Source of the DNA: Sambucus nigra
Taxonomy: Eukaryota; Streptophyta; Magnoliopsida; Dipsacales; Adoxaceae
Length of the DNA: 64,000 bases
Assembly: GCA_949130495.1 (NCBI GenBank)
Contig: OX422207.1
Location: forward strand, 376,423,868-376,487,867
Direction: 5' to 3'
The notes beneath the pieces were generated by a model, which ran no database searches, was not told the origin of the DNA, and saw only the letters and a list, made by a program, of their open reading frames with translations. Shown in pieces: positions 1-9,702 of this stretch. Both the position numbers and the translations under genes were made by a program. The first letter of the stretch is position 1; every line of letters starts with the position of its first letter.

Positions 1-1032
1 AACACCGACCGAACTAGAGAGAGATCTAGATCTCCTCGTCGAGCAGAGGAGAACAAGAAGAGAAACCATGAAGTTGATCCAGATGATGACCCCGATCTCC
101 CCAATAAACCAAGACAGCCAGAACGAGAGGTATTTTCAATACGTTTCGGGTCATTTGATTGTAATGTTATTACAAGAGGAGATACAGGAGGAGGAGGAGA
201 CCTTAATGCAGAAAGAAAAGCTTACCTCGGTAAGGCTCAAGCTTGCTCGTACATTCAGCGAATAAATCTAGCTGAGGAAGATCGCTCGAGAAAGGTGAAC
301 AAGGAAAAATTGGTCATCGGTTTCTCGAAAAATGATCTTGCAGGAGTTTTATATCCTCACGATGATCCACTGGTGATCAAGATGAGAATGAAGGATGTAA
401 TGATTTCAAGAGTGTTGGTCGACAATAGTAGCTTGGCAGACATCATGTTCTACTCGTGTTTCGATAGTTTGAATCTAAAGTTATCTCAACTAGAGCCTTA
501 CCACAGACCCCTTATCGATTTTGCTGGAGAGAAAGTATTTCTACTTGGGATGATCAAGTTGGATATATTCATTGTTACGTGGCCTGCTTGTCGGACAGAA
601 AGAATACGTTTCTTCGTGATGGATAAGAATGTCCAATCATCGTACAATATCATCATGGGAAGAGTAAGATTGAAGAAGTTCGAGGCTGTACCATATACAG
701 TGCATCAGTGCCTAAAATTTCCAACAAACTTTGGAGTAGGAGTTGTGAAAGGTGATCAGAAAGTAGCTCGGGAATGTTATTATTCATCCGCCGAGCAAGA
801 AGAACTGGAAGAATCAAAGAAAAAGACCACCACCTATCAAGTGGATGAAGGTGCATAAATTGAAACATTGAATCCCCGAGATGAGTCGCAACTCGTAAAG
901 GGTCAAGTGGTGGAAACTACTAAAAATATCATTCTGGAAGACGAGCACCCTGAACGAACTACTCAAAGAGGTTCATCGTTGGAGGCCTCATTAAAACAGG
1001 AATTGATAACTTTCCTTAGAAGCAGAAGATAA
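1..1032 (+). pseudogene. gag C-terminal region and retropepsin-like aspartic protease
   Basis: Frame 1 is open from the first base to the TAA at 856-858 and continues in frame to another TAA at 1030-1032. The first ~95 residues (GGDTGGGGDLNAERKAYL and following) match the region that joins gag to protease in Tat elements. The protease block follows at about 400-700, with VLVDNSSLADIMF at the catalytic position and IIMGR as the later hydrophobic-Gly motif. The family usually has Asp-Asn-Gly-Ser or Asp-Thr-Gly there, so Asn-Ser in place of Asn-Gly probably inactivates it. The enzyme would cleave the Gag-Pol polyprotein in the particle. A shorter frame-2 reading at 68-265 is spurious. Confidence 0.85.
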
Positions 1033-1944
1033 ACTTTTGCGTGGAGTCATGAAGATATGCCTGGGATAGACCCAAACTTCTTATGTCACGAGCTCAATGT
1101 GAATAAGGAAATCAAGCCTGTGAAGCAGAGAAGAAGAGTATTCAGTCCCGAGAAGAATAAAGCTATACAGGAGGAAGTCGAGAAGCTCCAGAAAGCTTTT
1201 TTTATTGAAGATGTTAAATATCCAGATTGGTTAGCTAATGTAGTGATGGTAAAGAAGAAGAATAACAAGTGGAGGATGTGTGTAGACTTCACCGACCTCA
1301 ACAAAGCATGCCCAAAGGATCACTTTCCATTGCCCCGAATTGACCAATTGGTAGATGCTACCTCGGGACACGAGATGCTAAGCTTCATGGATACTTACTC
1401 TAATTACAATCAAATTAAAATGAAACCTGAAGATAGGGAAAGTACTTCTTTTATTACCCCTAGGGGAACTTATTGTTATAATGTTATGCCTTTTGGTTTG
1501 AAAAATGCAAGTGCGACATATCAGAGGCTGATGAACAAGGTCTTTGATGAACAAATCAGTGACAACATGGAAGTCTATGTTGACGATATGCTGATAAAAA
1601 GCAAGAAAGCTGCCAATCATCTAGTTGACTTAAGCCAGACTTTTGATCAACTAGATAAATATCAAATGAAGCTGAACCCGACGAAGTGCATCTTTAGAGT
1701 ACGAGAAGGCATGTTTCTCGGGTACATTGTCAACCAATGAGGCATTGAAGCAAATCCTGAAAAGATCAAAGCTCTATTAGGGTTGCGATCTCCAACAATG
1801 AAGAAGGAAGTACAGAGTCTCACAGGACGAGTAGCGACACTCAACAGATTTGTATCACGAGCAACTGATAGATGTCTCCCATTCTTCAAGACACTAAGAA
1901 AGACTTTTGAGTGGAATGATGAATGAGATAAGGTTTTTCAAGAC
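1033..1944 (+). pseudogene. reverse transcriptase domain
   Basis: Reverse transcriptase copies the element RNA into cDNA inside the particle. Palm and finger motifs are easy to follow: WRMCVDFTDLNKACPKD, LSFMDTYSNYNQIKM, TYCYNVMPFGLKNA, and the catalytic YVDDM at about 1576-1590. The thumb continues through LNPTKCIF and GYIVNQ. Frame 1 is interrupted by TGA at 1738-1740, and homologous sequence continues in the same frame (ANPEKIKALL, then SLTGRVATLNRFVSR) to a second TGA at 1924-1926. Both stops are single-base changes from codons expected in the family. The domain is otherwise full length with an intact YVDD box. Confidence 0.93.
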
Positions 1945-3039
1945 TTGAAGAAATACTTGGGAGCACCTCCACTATTGTCCAGGCCGATAATTGGAGAAAA
2001 ATTGTACTTGTACCTTGCAGTGTCCGAGAATGCAGTTAGCTCGGCGTTGATCAGAGTGGATAATGGAGTACAAAAACCAATTTACTACACAAGTAAGGCC
2101 TTTCGAGGAGTAGAAATCAGATATCCAAGACTGGAGAAATTAACACTGGCGCTGATTGAGGCGAGTAGGAGAATGAGGCCATATTTCCAGGCTCATACCA
2201 TAGTAGTATATACTGATATGCCATTAAGGCAAGCCCTGCATAAGCCAGAAAAATCAAGAAGATTGATGTACAGGGCAATAGAACTCGGTGAATATGATAT
2301 AGTCTATGAACCCAGATCATCGCTTAAAGGGCAAGATGTAGCAGATTTTATAGCGGAGTTCACCTATCCTGATACCCCCGAGGAGCAAAAGTTGCTCGCT
2401 GATCAACCTGTGGTTGTTACAGGATCGACAAACACTAGCTCAGACCAACTCCGGTTGGTAAAAGGGCAAGTGGATGTTACAGGATCATTAAATTCGAGCT
2501 CAGACCAACTCCGGTTGGTAAAAGGGCAAGAAAAAATGATCTACGAGGAGCGAGAAAAATCAGGGGAGGATGAAAAGAAGCAGAAAACATTTCACCGAGG
2601 AACTCTGACTGATCAGAAAATTGAAGACGAGTTACCTATATGGAGGCTATATGTAGATGGCTTATCTTGCAATACAGGATGTGGTGTCGGGATAGTTTTG
2701 AGCACTCCAGACGAGGTCGACATGGAATACACTTTGCGTTTCCAATTCAAAGCTTCCAACAATGAGGCTAAATATGAGGCCATGATTGCAGGGATTAATT
2801 TGGCAAAAGTTATGGAGACGCAACAAGTTATGATCTTCAGCGACTCTCAACTGATTGTAAACCAAATGACGGGAGTGTATGCAGTTAGAGGAGAATTAAT
2901 GATCAAATATCATGCAAAGGCAAAGGAGCTGGTGTCAGAATTTGCCGCTATTCAGCTGGTCAGAATACCAAGAATGGAAAATGTGAGAGCAGACGCGCTA
3001 GCTCGACTAGCGTCAGCTACTCGCACTGAGCTACGATGA
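1945..3039 (+). pseudogene. RNase H region with two RNase H-like domains
   Basis: The first part, PPLLSRPIIGEKLYLYLAVS to about residue 150 (VADFIAEF), is the RT-associated RNase H-like connection domain. After a low-complexity linker comes a second complete RNase H fold: LYVDGLSCNTGCGVGIV, NNEAKYEAMIAGI, IFSDSQLI and RADALARLAS give the expected Asp-Glu-Asp-Asp pattern. Such an additional RNase H is characteristic of Tat elements and is held to be the active one that removes the RNA strand. The linker contains an exact-length 60-bp tandem duplication (2411-2530). The frame ends at TGA 3037-3039 and integrase continues in the same frame beyond. Confidence 0.88.
2411..2530 (+). repeat. 60-bp in-frame tandem duplication in the RNase H linker
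   Basis: Units 2411-2470 and 2471-2530 are nearly identical and both translate to TG-S-xx-SSDQLRLVKGQ. The length is a multiple of three, so the frame is kept. A related SQLVKGQV stretch occurs in frame near 887-910, so this linker motif appears to have spread within the polyprotein. Confidence 0.9.
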
Positions 3040-4344
3040 ACAATCCTAATTGAAGTGTTAGCTGGTCGGAGTATAAATGATGATATGATGATAAACTTTA
3101 TCACCCTTGATTTAGGTCCATCTTGGATGGATCCCATCAGGGCATATATCGAGGAGGGAGAATTGCTAATTGACAAGCTCGTAGCCAAGAAATTAAAGTT
3201 TAAAGCTGCTCGGTATGTACTAACTAATGGTGTTTTATATCGACCAGGAATAATGGTAGGTTTGCAGAGATGTGTACATCCCTTCGAGATGAAAGAATTA
3301 ATTAAAGAGATCCACGAAGGGTCTTGTGGAGCACATGTAGCAGGTCGGACGCTTTTGCAAAGGGTGATGACACAGGGATACTACTGACTGATGATGAGGG
3401 CTGATTGTATAGCTTATGCCAAGAAATGTGACAAGTGCTAGCATTTATCCTCCATTCGAAGAACTCCACAAGAATTGTTGACACCCATAACTTCCCTTTG
3501 GCTATTTTCCATGTGGGGAATTGATTTGGTTGGACCACTGCCAACGACCCGAGGAAGGTTCAAGTACCTCGTCGTCGCAGTGGATTATTTTACTAAGTGG
3601 GTAGAAGCTGAGCCACTCATTGATATGACGTACGAGAAGGTGTACCAATTTGTTTGGAAGAACATTATTTGCCGATATGGCCTCCATCATGCCTTCATCA
3701 CAGACCATGGGACACAATTTGATAACGAGGAGTTTGCCGCCTATTGTCACCAGTCAAACATTTTGAAGGTTCATTCAGCAACAGGTCATCCTCAAAGCAA
3801 TGGACAAACTGAAGTGACAAACAGAACGCTGCTGAACGGTTTAAAGAAACGATTGGACGATGCAAAAGCAAACTAGATCAACGAGCTACAATCAGTACTT
3901 TGGGCTTACCGAACTACTCCCCGAGTAGCAACTGGAGAATCACCATACATGATGGCATTTGGAAATGAAGCTGTCATACCTGCCGAGTTGGGCCTCCCAA
4001 TACACAGGGTACTGAATTTCAATTCCCATGTCATCGACTTAATGAGAAGACTGGATTTAAACATGCTCGAGGGAGTTAGAGAAGAAGCAGCCACTAGAAA
4101 TGCTGCTTACCAGCAGCGAACAACTTTGTTCTACAACAAGAGGGTGAGGAAGTGCGACCTGAAACAAGGAGACTATGTGTTGAAGAAAGTAATTCAAAAG
4201 CATAGCAAACTGGAGGCAAACTGGCATGGACGATACCGAGTAACAGAAGTTGTTCGACCAGGAACTTATCAAATAACCACTTTAGAAGGCGAGGAGTTTA
4301 AGAATTCATGGAACGCAGAGCATCTGCGCAAGTATTATCAGTGA
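3040..4344 (+). pseudogene. integrase with N-terminal zinc-binding, core and C-terminal domains
   Basis: Integrase inserts the cDNA into host DNA. An N-terminal region runs from EVLAGRSINDD; it includes H-Xn-H (EIHEGSCGAHVAGR) and C-X2-C (AKKCDKC) for zinc. The catalytic core follows: WGIDLVGPLP and VDYFTKWVEAEPL give the first Asp, ITDHGTQFDNEEF the second, and HPQSNGQTEVTNRTLL the Glu. The C-terminal part (NKRVRKCDLKQGDYVLKKV, GRYRVTEVVRPGTY) is the GPY/F-type module. Frame 1 is broken by TGA 3385-3387, TAG 3439-3441 and TAG 3874-3876, and ends at TGA 4342-4344. The Asp-Asp-Glu triad is intact, so only the stops disable this copy. Confidence 0.92.
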
Positions 4345-5154
4345 TGTATATGTAACACAGTTCCATCAGTATGAATAAAATAAAAATATTCTGCAAGTCT
4401 CTCTATTTATTAAAAAAAATTCGGGGAATGCTAGTGCTAAGCACTACTCGGCACAGCTCGGCAGACTACTCAAGAAAATATTCCAAATTGTACCAACTTA
4501 GTTGGTCGACGAGGAGAAAATATTCCAAACTATACCAACATAGTTGGTCGACGAGGAGAAAATATTCCAAACTGTACCAACTTAGTTGGTCGACTAGGAG
4601 AAAATATTCCAAACTGTACCAACTTAGTTGGTCGGCGAGGAGAAAATATTCCAAACTGTACCAACTTAGTTGGTCGACGAGGAGAAAATATTCCAAACTG
4701 TACCAACATAGTTGGTCGACGAGTAGAAAATATTCCAAACTGTACCAACTTAATTGGTCGACGAGGAGAAAATATTCCAAACTGTACCAACTTAGTTGGT
4801 CGACGAGGAGAAAATATTCTAAAATTTACCAAGTATGGTTAGTCGGGGATAAACTCTCACTAACTATGATTGGTCGACAAGCACAATTTAACAACCTTGG
4901 TTGGTTGGAAAAATTTTAAACATTTTTATACTCATCGAGCAACATTACTGATACTTGTAACTTTTTTACTAAATTGGTCGATGAACAACATTATTATTAT
5001 CTTCTTAATAGATATGCATAAATATAAAGTGTTTGATATTTACAAGACAATAGAAATTAAGATTTGCAAGCGATAATGAAAGTCTTTCATTAAATTCGAA
5101 ATAAATTACAAGTTACATTGATATGTATACTAACTGTTACAATAAAAATTCCTA
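4345..5154 (+). other. 3' untranslated region between pol and the antisense genes
   Basis: No gene is supported here. It contains a 42-bp minisatellite (4473-4833) and degenerate single copies of its TTGGTCGA core to about 4985, then AT-rich sequence. Long open frames on both strands in 4371-4919 are by-products of the repeat period being divisible by three. Confidence 0.7.
4473..4833 (+). repeat. 42-bp minisatellite, about 8 copies
   Basis: The unit reads roughly GAGGAGAAAATATTCCAAAC followed by a TGTACCAACTTAGTTGGTCGAC block. Each unit contains an imperfect palindrome, ACCAACTTAGTTGGT, able to form a hairpin. Copies differ by one to three bases, and the last copies decay at the right edge. 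Tandem repeats in the 3' untranslated region are a known property of Tat-type elements and a source of new plant satellites. Confidence 0.93.
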
Positions 5155-6423
5155 TTATATTGGTTTTTTCCCCTCAGCTTTCGATACAGGTTCCTCGCCA
5201 GCAGGCGGATCATTTAAAGACTGAAGAGAATTGATAAAGTTCAAATCCTTCAGCATCCTGACGTTCATCACAGAAGGTCGATCTAGAAGATGCTCGGGAC
5301 GAGATACCTCAATTTGAGAATGTAGATTGTAGTCACCGAGGTATTTTGAAATTAAGCTCCGAGGAATGGCACGAGCAGGGATCCATTCCATCTCCAAACT
5401 GTACGGTGGCACAGGCAAGTCGAGCAACCCAGGATCATGGTAGTACCATAGATAGTGTCCTGGTTCGAGCTTCAACACACCTAAGGCATTAAGCCAGCCT
5501 TGTTTGTAGCCCTTATTGTTGGCATTCTGGATACGATCATCCAAGTGGAATAGTGCTTCATTGTATCCAGCCATCCAGAATTCCCTGGGTTGTTTGTGGA
5601 ATTGGTATGTTAGCCTTTCTAGCTGGTCGTGGAGATTCTTGATGAAAAGCTCCTTATTCTCCAAGACTGGCTTCTGAGCGGAGAGATGCTTTTCCAAGTC
5701 CCTAATCTTCTTTGACATGTCATACAAAGCTTGGTTCTTCGCCATTAGTTGGAAGGCCTAGTTATCTAAGGCAGATGCTGTCCTCTGTTCCTCGACAAGC
5801 ACCCGAGCTGCTCTTACTCGTCCCCGAGGAGCTCTTCCTCGTCTCCGAGGAGACGTGGAAGGGCCTGACCTCCTCAAGGTATCCAATTCTTCCCTCAACT
5901 TGGCATTCTATACTTCTAGGAATGAAAATCCCTCGTCAGTCACTGGGATTAGGGCTGTTGAAGAAGAGGCTGCAGACTTCAACTGTGATAGCTCTTTCAG
6001 CAAGTTGTTGTTTTCCTTTTCCAGCAGCTCGACAATCTTTCTGCATTCCTCAACCTCGCCCCTCAGGGTTCTCTCCCTTACATCATAACCAGCAAAAAGC
6101 TTCTCGTAGCCCTTGTCAGCAACGATCAGCTTATACTTCTTCTCATAACTCTCATGCAACAAAGCAGTTGATTCCTTGTATTGATTCTGAAGGTCTTCGA
6201 GGGTGCAGTGGAGATCCTCGATCATTTCATAGTAAGCCACATTATTGGCTACCGCCCAATCAAACAGACACTTCAGGTATTGATATGCTTCCACTGCCTA
6301 TTCTGAAGCATCCTGGCCAAGGATGTCGACAACTTGTGCAGCACTTAAGTTTGTGTGACCAGCCTTAAAGTACTCATTGCACTGTTACAGCAACTTTGTA
6401 TCATGGGAAGATAGCATATCCAT
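5155..6423 (-). pseudogene. second antisense protein of the Tat element, coiled-coil, with four stops
   Basis: Read on the minus strand from ATG at 6423, a single frame runs to the TAA at 5155-5157 (about 420 codons) with in-frame stops only at 6385-6387 (TAA), 6298-6300, 5908-5910 and 5758-5760 (all TAG). The N-terminal half (EMIEDLHCTLEDLQNQY, VEECRKIVELLEKENNN) is a long predicted coiled coil. A basic Arg/Ser-Pro stretch follows, then a C-terminal domain with EFWMAGYNEALFH and YKQGWLNALGVL. That ending resembles the end of the neighbouring antisense gene (SSGWDKGWNNG, FRYGWVAALQEM), which suggests duplication. A pyrimidine-rich tract and AG lie just upstream of the ATG (about 6438-6460), so a 5' exon may exist. 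The function is unknown. Confidence 0.7.
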
Positions 6424-6526
6424 CCTGGCCAGAAACTAGCAGAGAAAGAAAAGCAATCATCAATAAGAAGAATAAGCAGAGTATGAATGAAAGATGAACA
6501 ACAATATGGAAAAAAGAAGTTCAGAT

Positions 6527-6532
6527 TTTATT
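6527..6532 (-). terminator. AATAAA polyadenylation-like signal for the antisense gene
   Basis: Minus-strand AATAAA lies 77 bases past the stop codon of the antisense gene ending at 6609. It is close to the usual position but is a short motif in AT-rich DNA. Confidence 0.35.
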
Positions 6533-7436
6533 AGATCATAGTTGAAGAGTATAAATTTTGGGTTACATTTGACAAAAAAGAAAAATAGAAAAGTAAGCCC
6601 GAACAACACTACACCTTTTCCTTATCTCCCAAAACCTTCTCGGGAGGTTGGGAAGAGGAAGAAGATTGCTTGGAGGGAACTATGGGCTGTTCGGAGAGCA
6701 CCAGTTGTTGCTCGAATGAAGAAACGACTTGCTCGACAGCAGACTGGATGGCTGGGGGGTGATCCCCCATCACCATTGAAGACTCCTCAGAGGTAGCTTC
6801 GTCCTCTTCTAATTCTTCTAGAGTAGGAGGAGGACCAGGGATATGCTTCTGGAAGAGCTCGGAGGACTCGTCGACCTTCATTTCCTGAAGGGCAGCGACC
6901 CATCCATACCTAAAGTACTTTAAACTGCCATAGTCTACTTGAGATACCATGGCAACACACCCGTTGTTCCACCCCTTGTCCCAGCCAGAGCTGAAGGACT
7001 TTTTCACAGCAGCTTTCCTCTTCAACTTCTCTGAGGAAAGCGTCTCGGACAGAAGGTTCTCAGTATTCTTCAGTTTGATCTCAACCTCCTCCTTCTGCCG
7101 ACCTACTTCCTGGAGCTAGTCCAACCTTTCCTCAGCAACTTTGAGTTTATTTTCCAGCTCACCAGCGGCTTTGAGCTTTTCCTTAAACTCTTTATTTGCC
7201 TTCTCCAAGGCATTCTTTTTCTTCTCCAACTCCTTGGAGGCATCAGCAACTTGAGCTTTTTCTTGCTCAGAGGAGGAAAGTTTTTTCTCCCAGATAGCCT
7301 TATCAGTGGCATACTTCTGGCGGGAATCTTCTAAAGATTTGATAGCCTCTTCCATAGCTTCCTCCACACTGGACGAGGAGCATGAGGCTTTAATGGCTTC
7401 ATCCTTTTTCAGGATTATGTTAAAACATCTCGTCAA

Positions 7437-7513
7437 CTGTAAACAGAAAAAAAGCAAGTTAGAAACAGAAATGATAAAGGAAACTATGAAAAGTTTAAAG
7501 TAAAGAGACTTAC
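7437..7513 (-). other. intron 2 of the antisense gene
   Basis: A 77-base AT/T-rich segment with consensus donor GTAAGT and a polypyrimidine tract before TTTACAG. Removal joins HHLAS to LTRCFN in phase 0. Confidence 0.75.
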
Positions 7514-8190
7514 TGAAGCAAGGTGATGAGCAGCCAAAGAAGTAACCATGTCCCGAGTAAGGTTATCTTCAGTACCTTGGACCTCGGGAATGGTTAAGGA
7601 CTTTATCGAGCTCGTGTCAGAGCTCGGGGGAACAAAAGTGGGAACTTCAGTCCCAACAGCTGGGGGCTGAATGATGGTATCAACTAAATTGATCGAGGAT
7701 CTCTTCTTCAGCCTCCTCGGGGGAACAGGTTCAGCCAAGGAAGAATCCTTGGTCGGTGATATCACAATCACCTTTCCAGGAGCAGTAGAGCTGCTCGAAG
7801 CCACTGCGGGCTTCTCAGGGACTTTAGCTGGAGCAACTAGAGGAGCTGCATCAGTCTTCTTTGTCCCCTCCTTTGGGACATCAATCTTAATCCTTTTTAC
7901 CTCCCCAGAACCGGAGGCAGTTTTCTCAAACAGAGCATGAGTTCTTCTTTTCTTCATCCTTTCGCTCAAAGGAATATGAGATTCAGGCGAAGAACTTGCA
8001 GAGGCTGGTACTGGCTCTGCTTCACTGATCACTGGACGAGCAGTGAAGGAGGTGGTGTAGCTCTTGTACTGGAGCAGATACGAAGCCGACCTGATGTGCT
8101 CGTCGGTAACCCTTTGATGTAGACCCCAGATAAGTCCCAAATGCCTTATATTGACATCTGTTTCTTTTGGGCACTTTCTCTTGCTATCAA

Positions 8191-8282
8191 CTGCAAATAA
8201 ACAAACATTGTTATCAGTGACACATTTTATCAAACACAAAACAAACATGATTTCAAAATAAATAAAATAAAATAAAAATAAC
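8191..8282 (-). other. intron 1 of the antisense gene
   Basis: A 92-base T-rich segment starting GTTATT and ending TTTGCAG. Removal joins YGNGI to VDSKRK in phase 1 without a stop. Confidence 0.7.
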
Positions 8283-8787
8283 CTATCCCATTGCCATAAG
8301 GAGGGCATATGGGACCCTGGTAAACCTCATCTTCGGTTAATGGAGGGTGTTGCCAATTTTTTACGACAACCCCGTGTTCAAAATAATCCCTATTGGCATC
8401 AGGGAGATTGACTACTAAGGCTCTATTTATAAACCTAGTTTTTAAATAATAAATATTATCATTAACTGTCCATCTATAGTAGTACATGATTTCTGGGATT
8501 CCCATACGAGTTCCATGCACTTGATTTAATTTATGCACCCCATTAACTATTCTCCATGTGTTGGTGGCTATTCGTGCAGGAATAACATCAAAGTACTGAC
8601 ATAATTCCAGACACAAAGGATTTGGTGGAAAAGAAAATCCACACTCAACAAAAAAGAGACTGGGGAACCAATGTCCCTCAGCCAAATTGAAATAATTAGA
8701 AGGCTCAGAAAGCTCTTCCAAGACGACCCAAGATGGAATGGAAAAATCAGAACGAAATTTATCAAGAGACTCAACAGGATAAACCAT

Positions 8788-9264
8788 GGTGAATAAAGAA
8801 ATAAAGATGAAGGAAGAAAATCTTACAGGAAAAGAACGGATCTGCTGACTACGGATGATGGAAGAGATGAATACACGAGAGAGTAAAAGACAATGAAAAA
8901 CTCGAAGATGAAAATTTGAAAAGGTAGAAGACGATGGGAGTGTCTCTGAAGTTTAAATACCTTACCTTGGGAACTGGCGAAGTAATGATTACAAAAAAGG
9001 ATGATTACGTTACCGGCGGCTAAAAGGGCATTAAATATTGGCGCGGGAATCAAAGCAGGCAACAGCGGCTAAAAAGACGAAAAGTAACGCAGGAATCGAA
9101 GCGCGCAGAAAAGTCCAAAAAAGCATGATTCTACGAACTTGGAAGGAGAAATAAATACAAGGGAAATGCTCCTAAAAATTAGGAAGACTATTTAAAGCTA
9201 TCATATTCCGAGAAAGAATGTTCCATACTCCTCAAATTTCGAACTATGAAACATTGGGGGCTTC
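8788..9264. other. leader/promoter region of the antisense gene; sense-strand 3' UTR and PPT
   Basis: No gene on either strand. On the minus strand it lies directly upstream of the ATG at 8787 and holds a TATA-like box. On the plus strand it ends in the purine-rich ATTGGGGG (9253-9260) next to the LTR, which would prime plus-strand DNA synthesis. Confidence 0.6.
8952..8959 (-). promoter_or_regulatory. candidate TATA box for the antisense gene
   Basis: TATTTAAA on the minus strand, about 165 bases upstream of the antisense ATG. The motif is weak evidence on its own. Confidence 0.35.
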
Positions 9265-9344
9265 TGTTGATACCAAATTTAATCTGCTGATGTGGACCGA
9301 TCATATGAAGACACGTGACTATCTACATGGAAACTACAAACACT

Positions 9345-9490
9345 TCTGAGGAACTCCCACGCTCCAAGGAACAAAACTGCTTACCCGAGGAACTCATAGT
9401 TCCCCGAGGAACACTGCTTACCCGAGGAACTCACATGCTCTGAGGAACTCATACGCTCCGAGGAAAAAACCTCTCCGAGGAACTCTTGAA
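9345..9490 (+). repeat. CCGAGGAACTC-type repeats in U3
   Basis: At least seven imperfect copies of CGAGGAACTC/CTCCGAGGAA spaced by about 15-25 bases just upstream of the LTR TATA box. The position fits an enhancer array. Confidence 0.6.
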
Positions 9491-9694
9491 TACCAAGAAG
9501 CTTAGGCGGTCCGAGTAACACAGGCGGTCCGAGCTGCATCTCGAACAAAGCATTAATAGCTAGATAACCAACAGTTCAACTGGTTCATTAAATGCTTATC
9601 ATTTAGACGCACACGCTTAAAGGGCATTAAATGTATTACCCTTTCATATGTATATCATTTAATGTATCACCCTTTCAGATGACATCCTCAAGGC

Positions 9695-9702
9695 TATAAA
9701 TA
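9695..9702 (+). promoter_or_regulatory. LTR TATA box
   Basis: TATAAATA in the expected middle of the LTR; the U3/R boundary should lie about 30 bases downstream, near the GGGGGACCCCC palindrome. Confidence 0.6.

Larger units (their letters stand above)
6609..8787 (-). pseudogene. spliced antisense gene of the Tat element (gypsy-type antisense ORF protein)
   Basis: Three exons can be read on the minus strand: 8787-8283, 8190-7514 and 7436-6609. Intron 1 (8282-8191) runs from G/GTTAT to TTTGCAG and intron 2 (7513-7437) from GTAAGT to TTTACAG; both joins keep the frame (phases 1 and 0). The start is ATG in ACCATGG at 8787. The N-terminal ~170 residues (SFPPNPLCLELCQYFDVIP, ATNTWRIVNGVHKL) resemble the 'putative gypsy type transposon' domain found in antisense ORFs of Tat elements. 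The middle is Pro/Ser/Lys-rich with basic stretches, and exon 3 is a Lys/Glu-rich coiled coil ending in a GW-rich module. One in-frame TAG lies at 7116-7118. The length is about 670 codons. The role is unknown; a nuclear or nucleic-acid-binding role is only inference from the basic stretches. Confidence 0.8.

Noticed and set aside
68..265. 65-codon frame-2 ORF
   Set aside because: Frame 1 across the same bases encodes the gag-protease junction continuous with the protease; frame 2 is a shadow.
4371..4919. Repetitive proteins on both strands over the minisatellite
   Set aside because: The 42-bp period is a multiple of three, so every frame without a stop in one unit stays open; no domain or start context supports translation.
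7671..8122. Plus-strand ORFs of 61-89 codons
   Set aside because: They are complements of the spliced antisense gene, which has domain similarity and proper introns.
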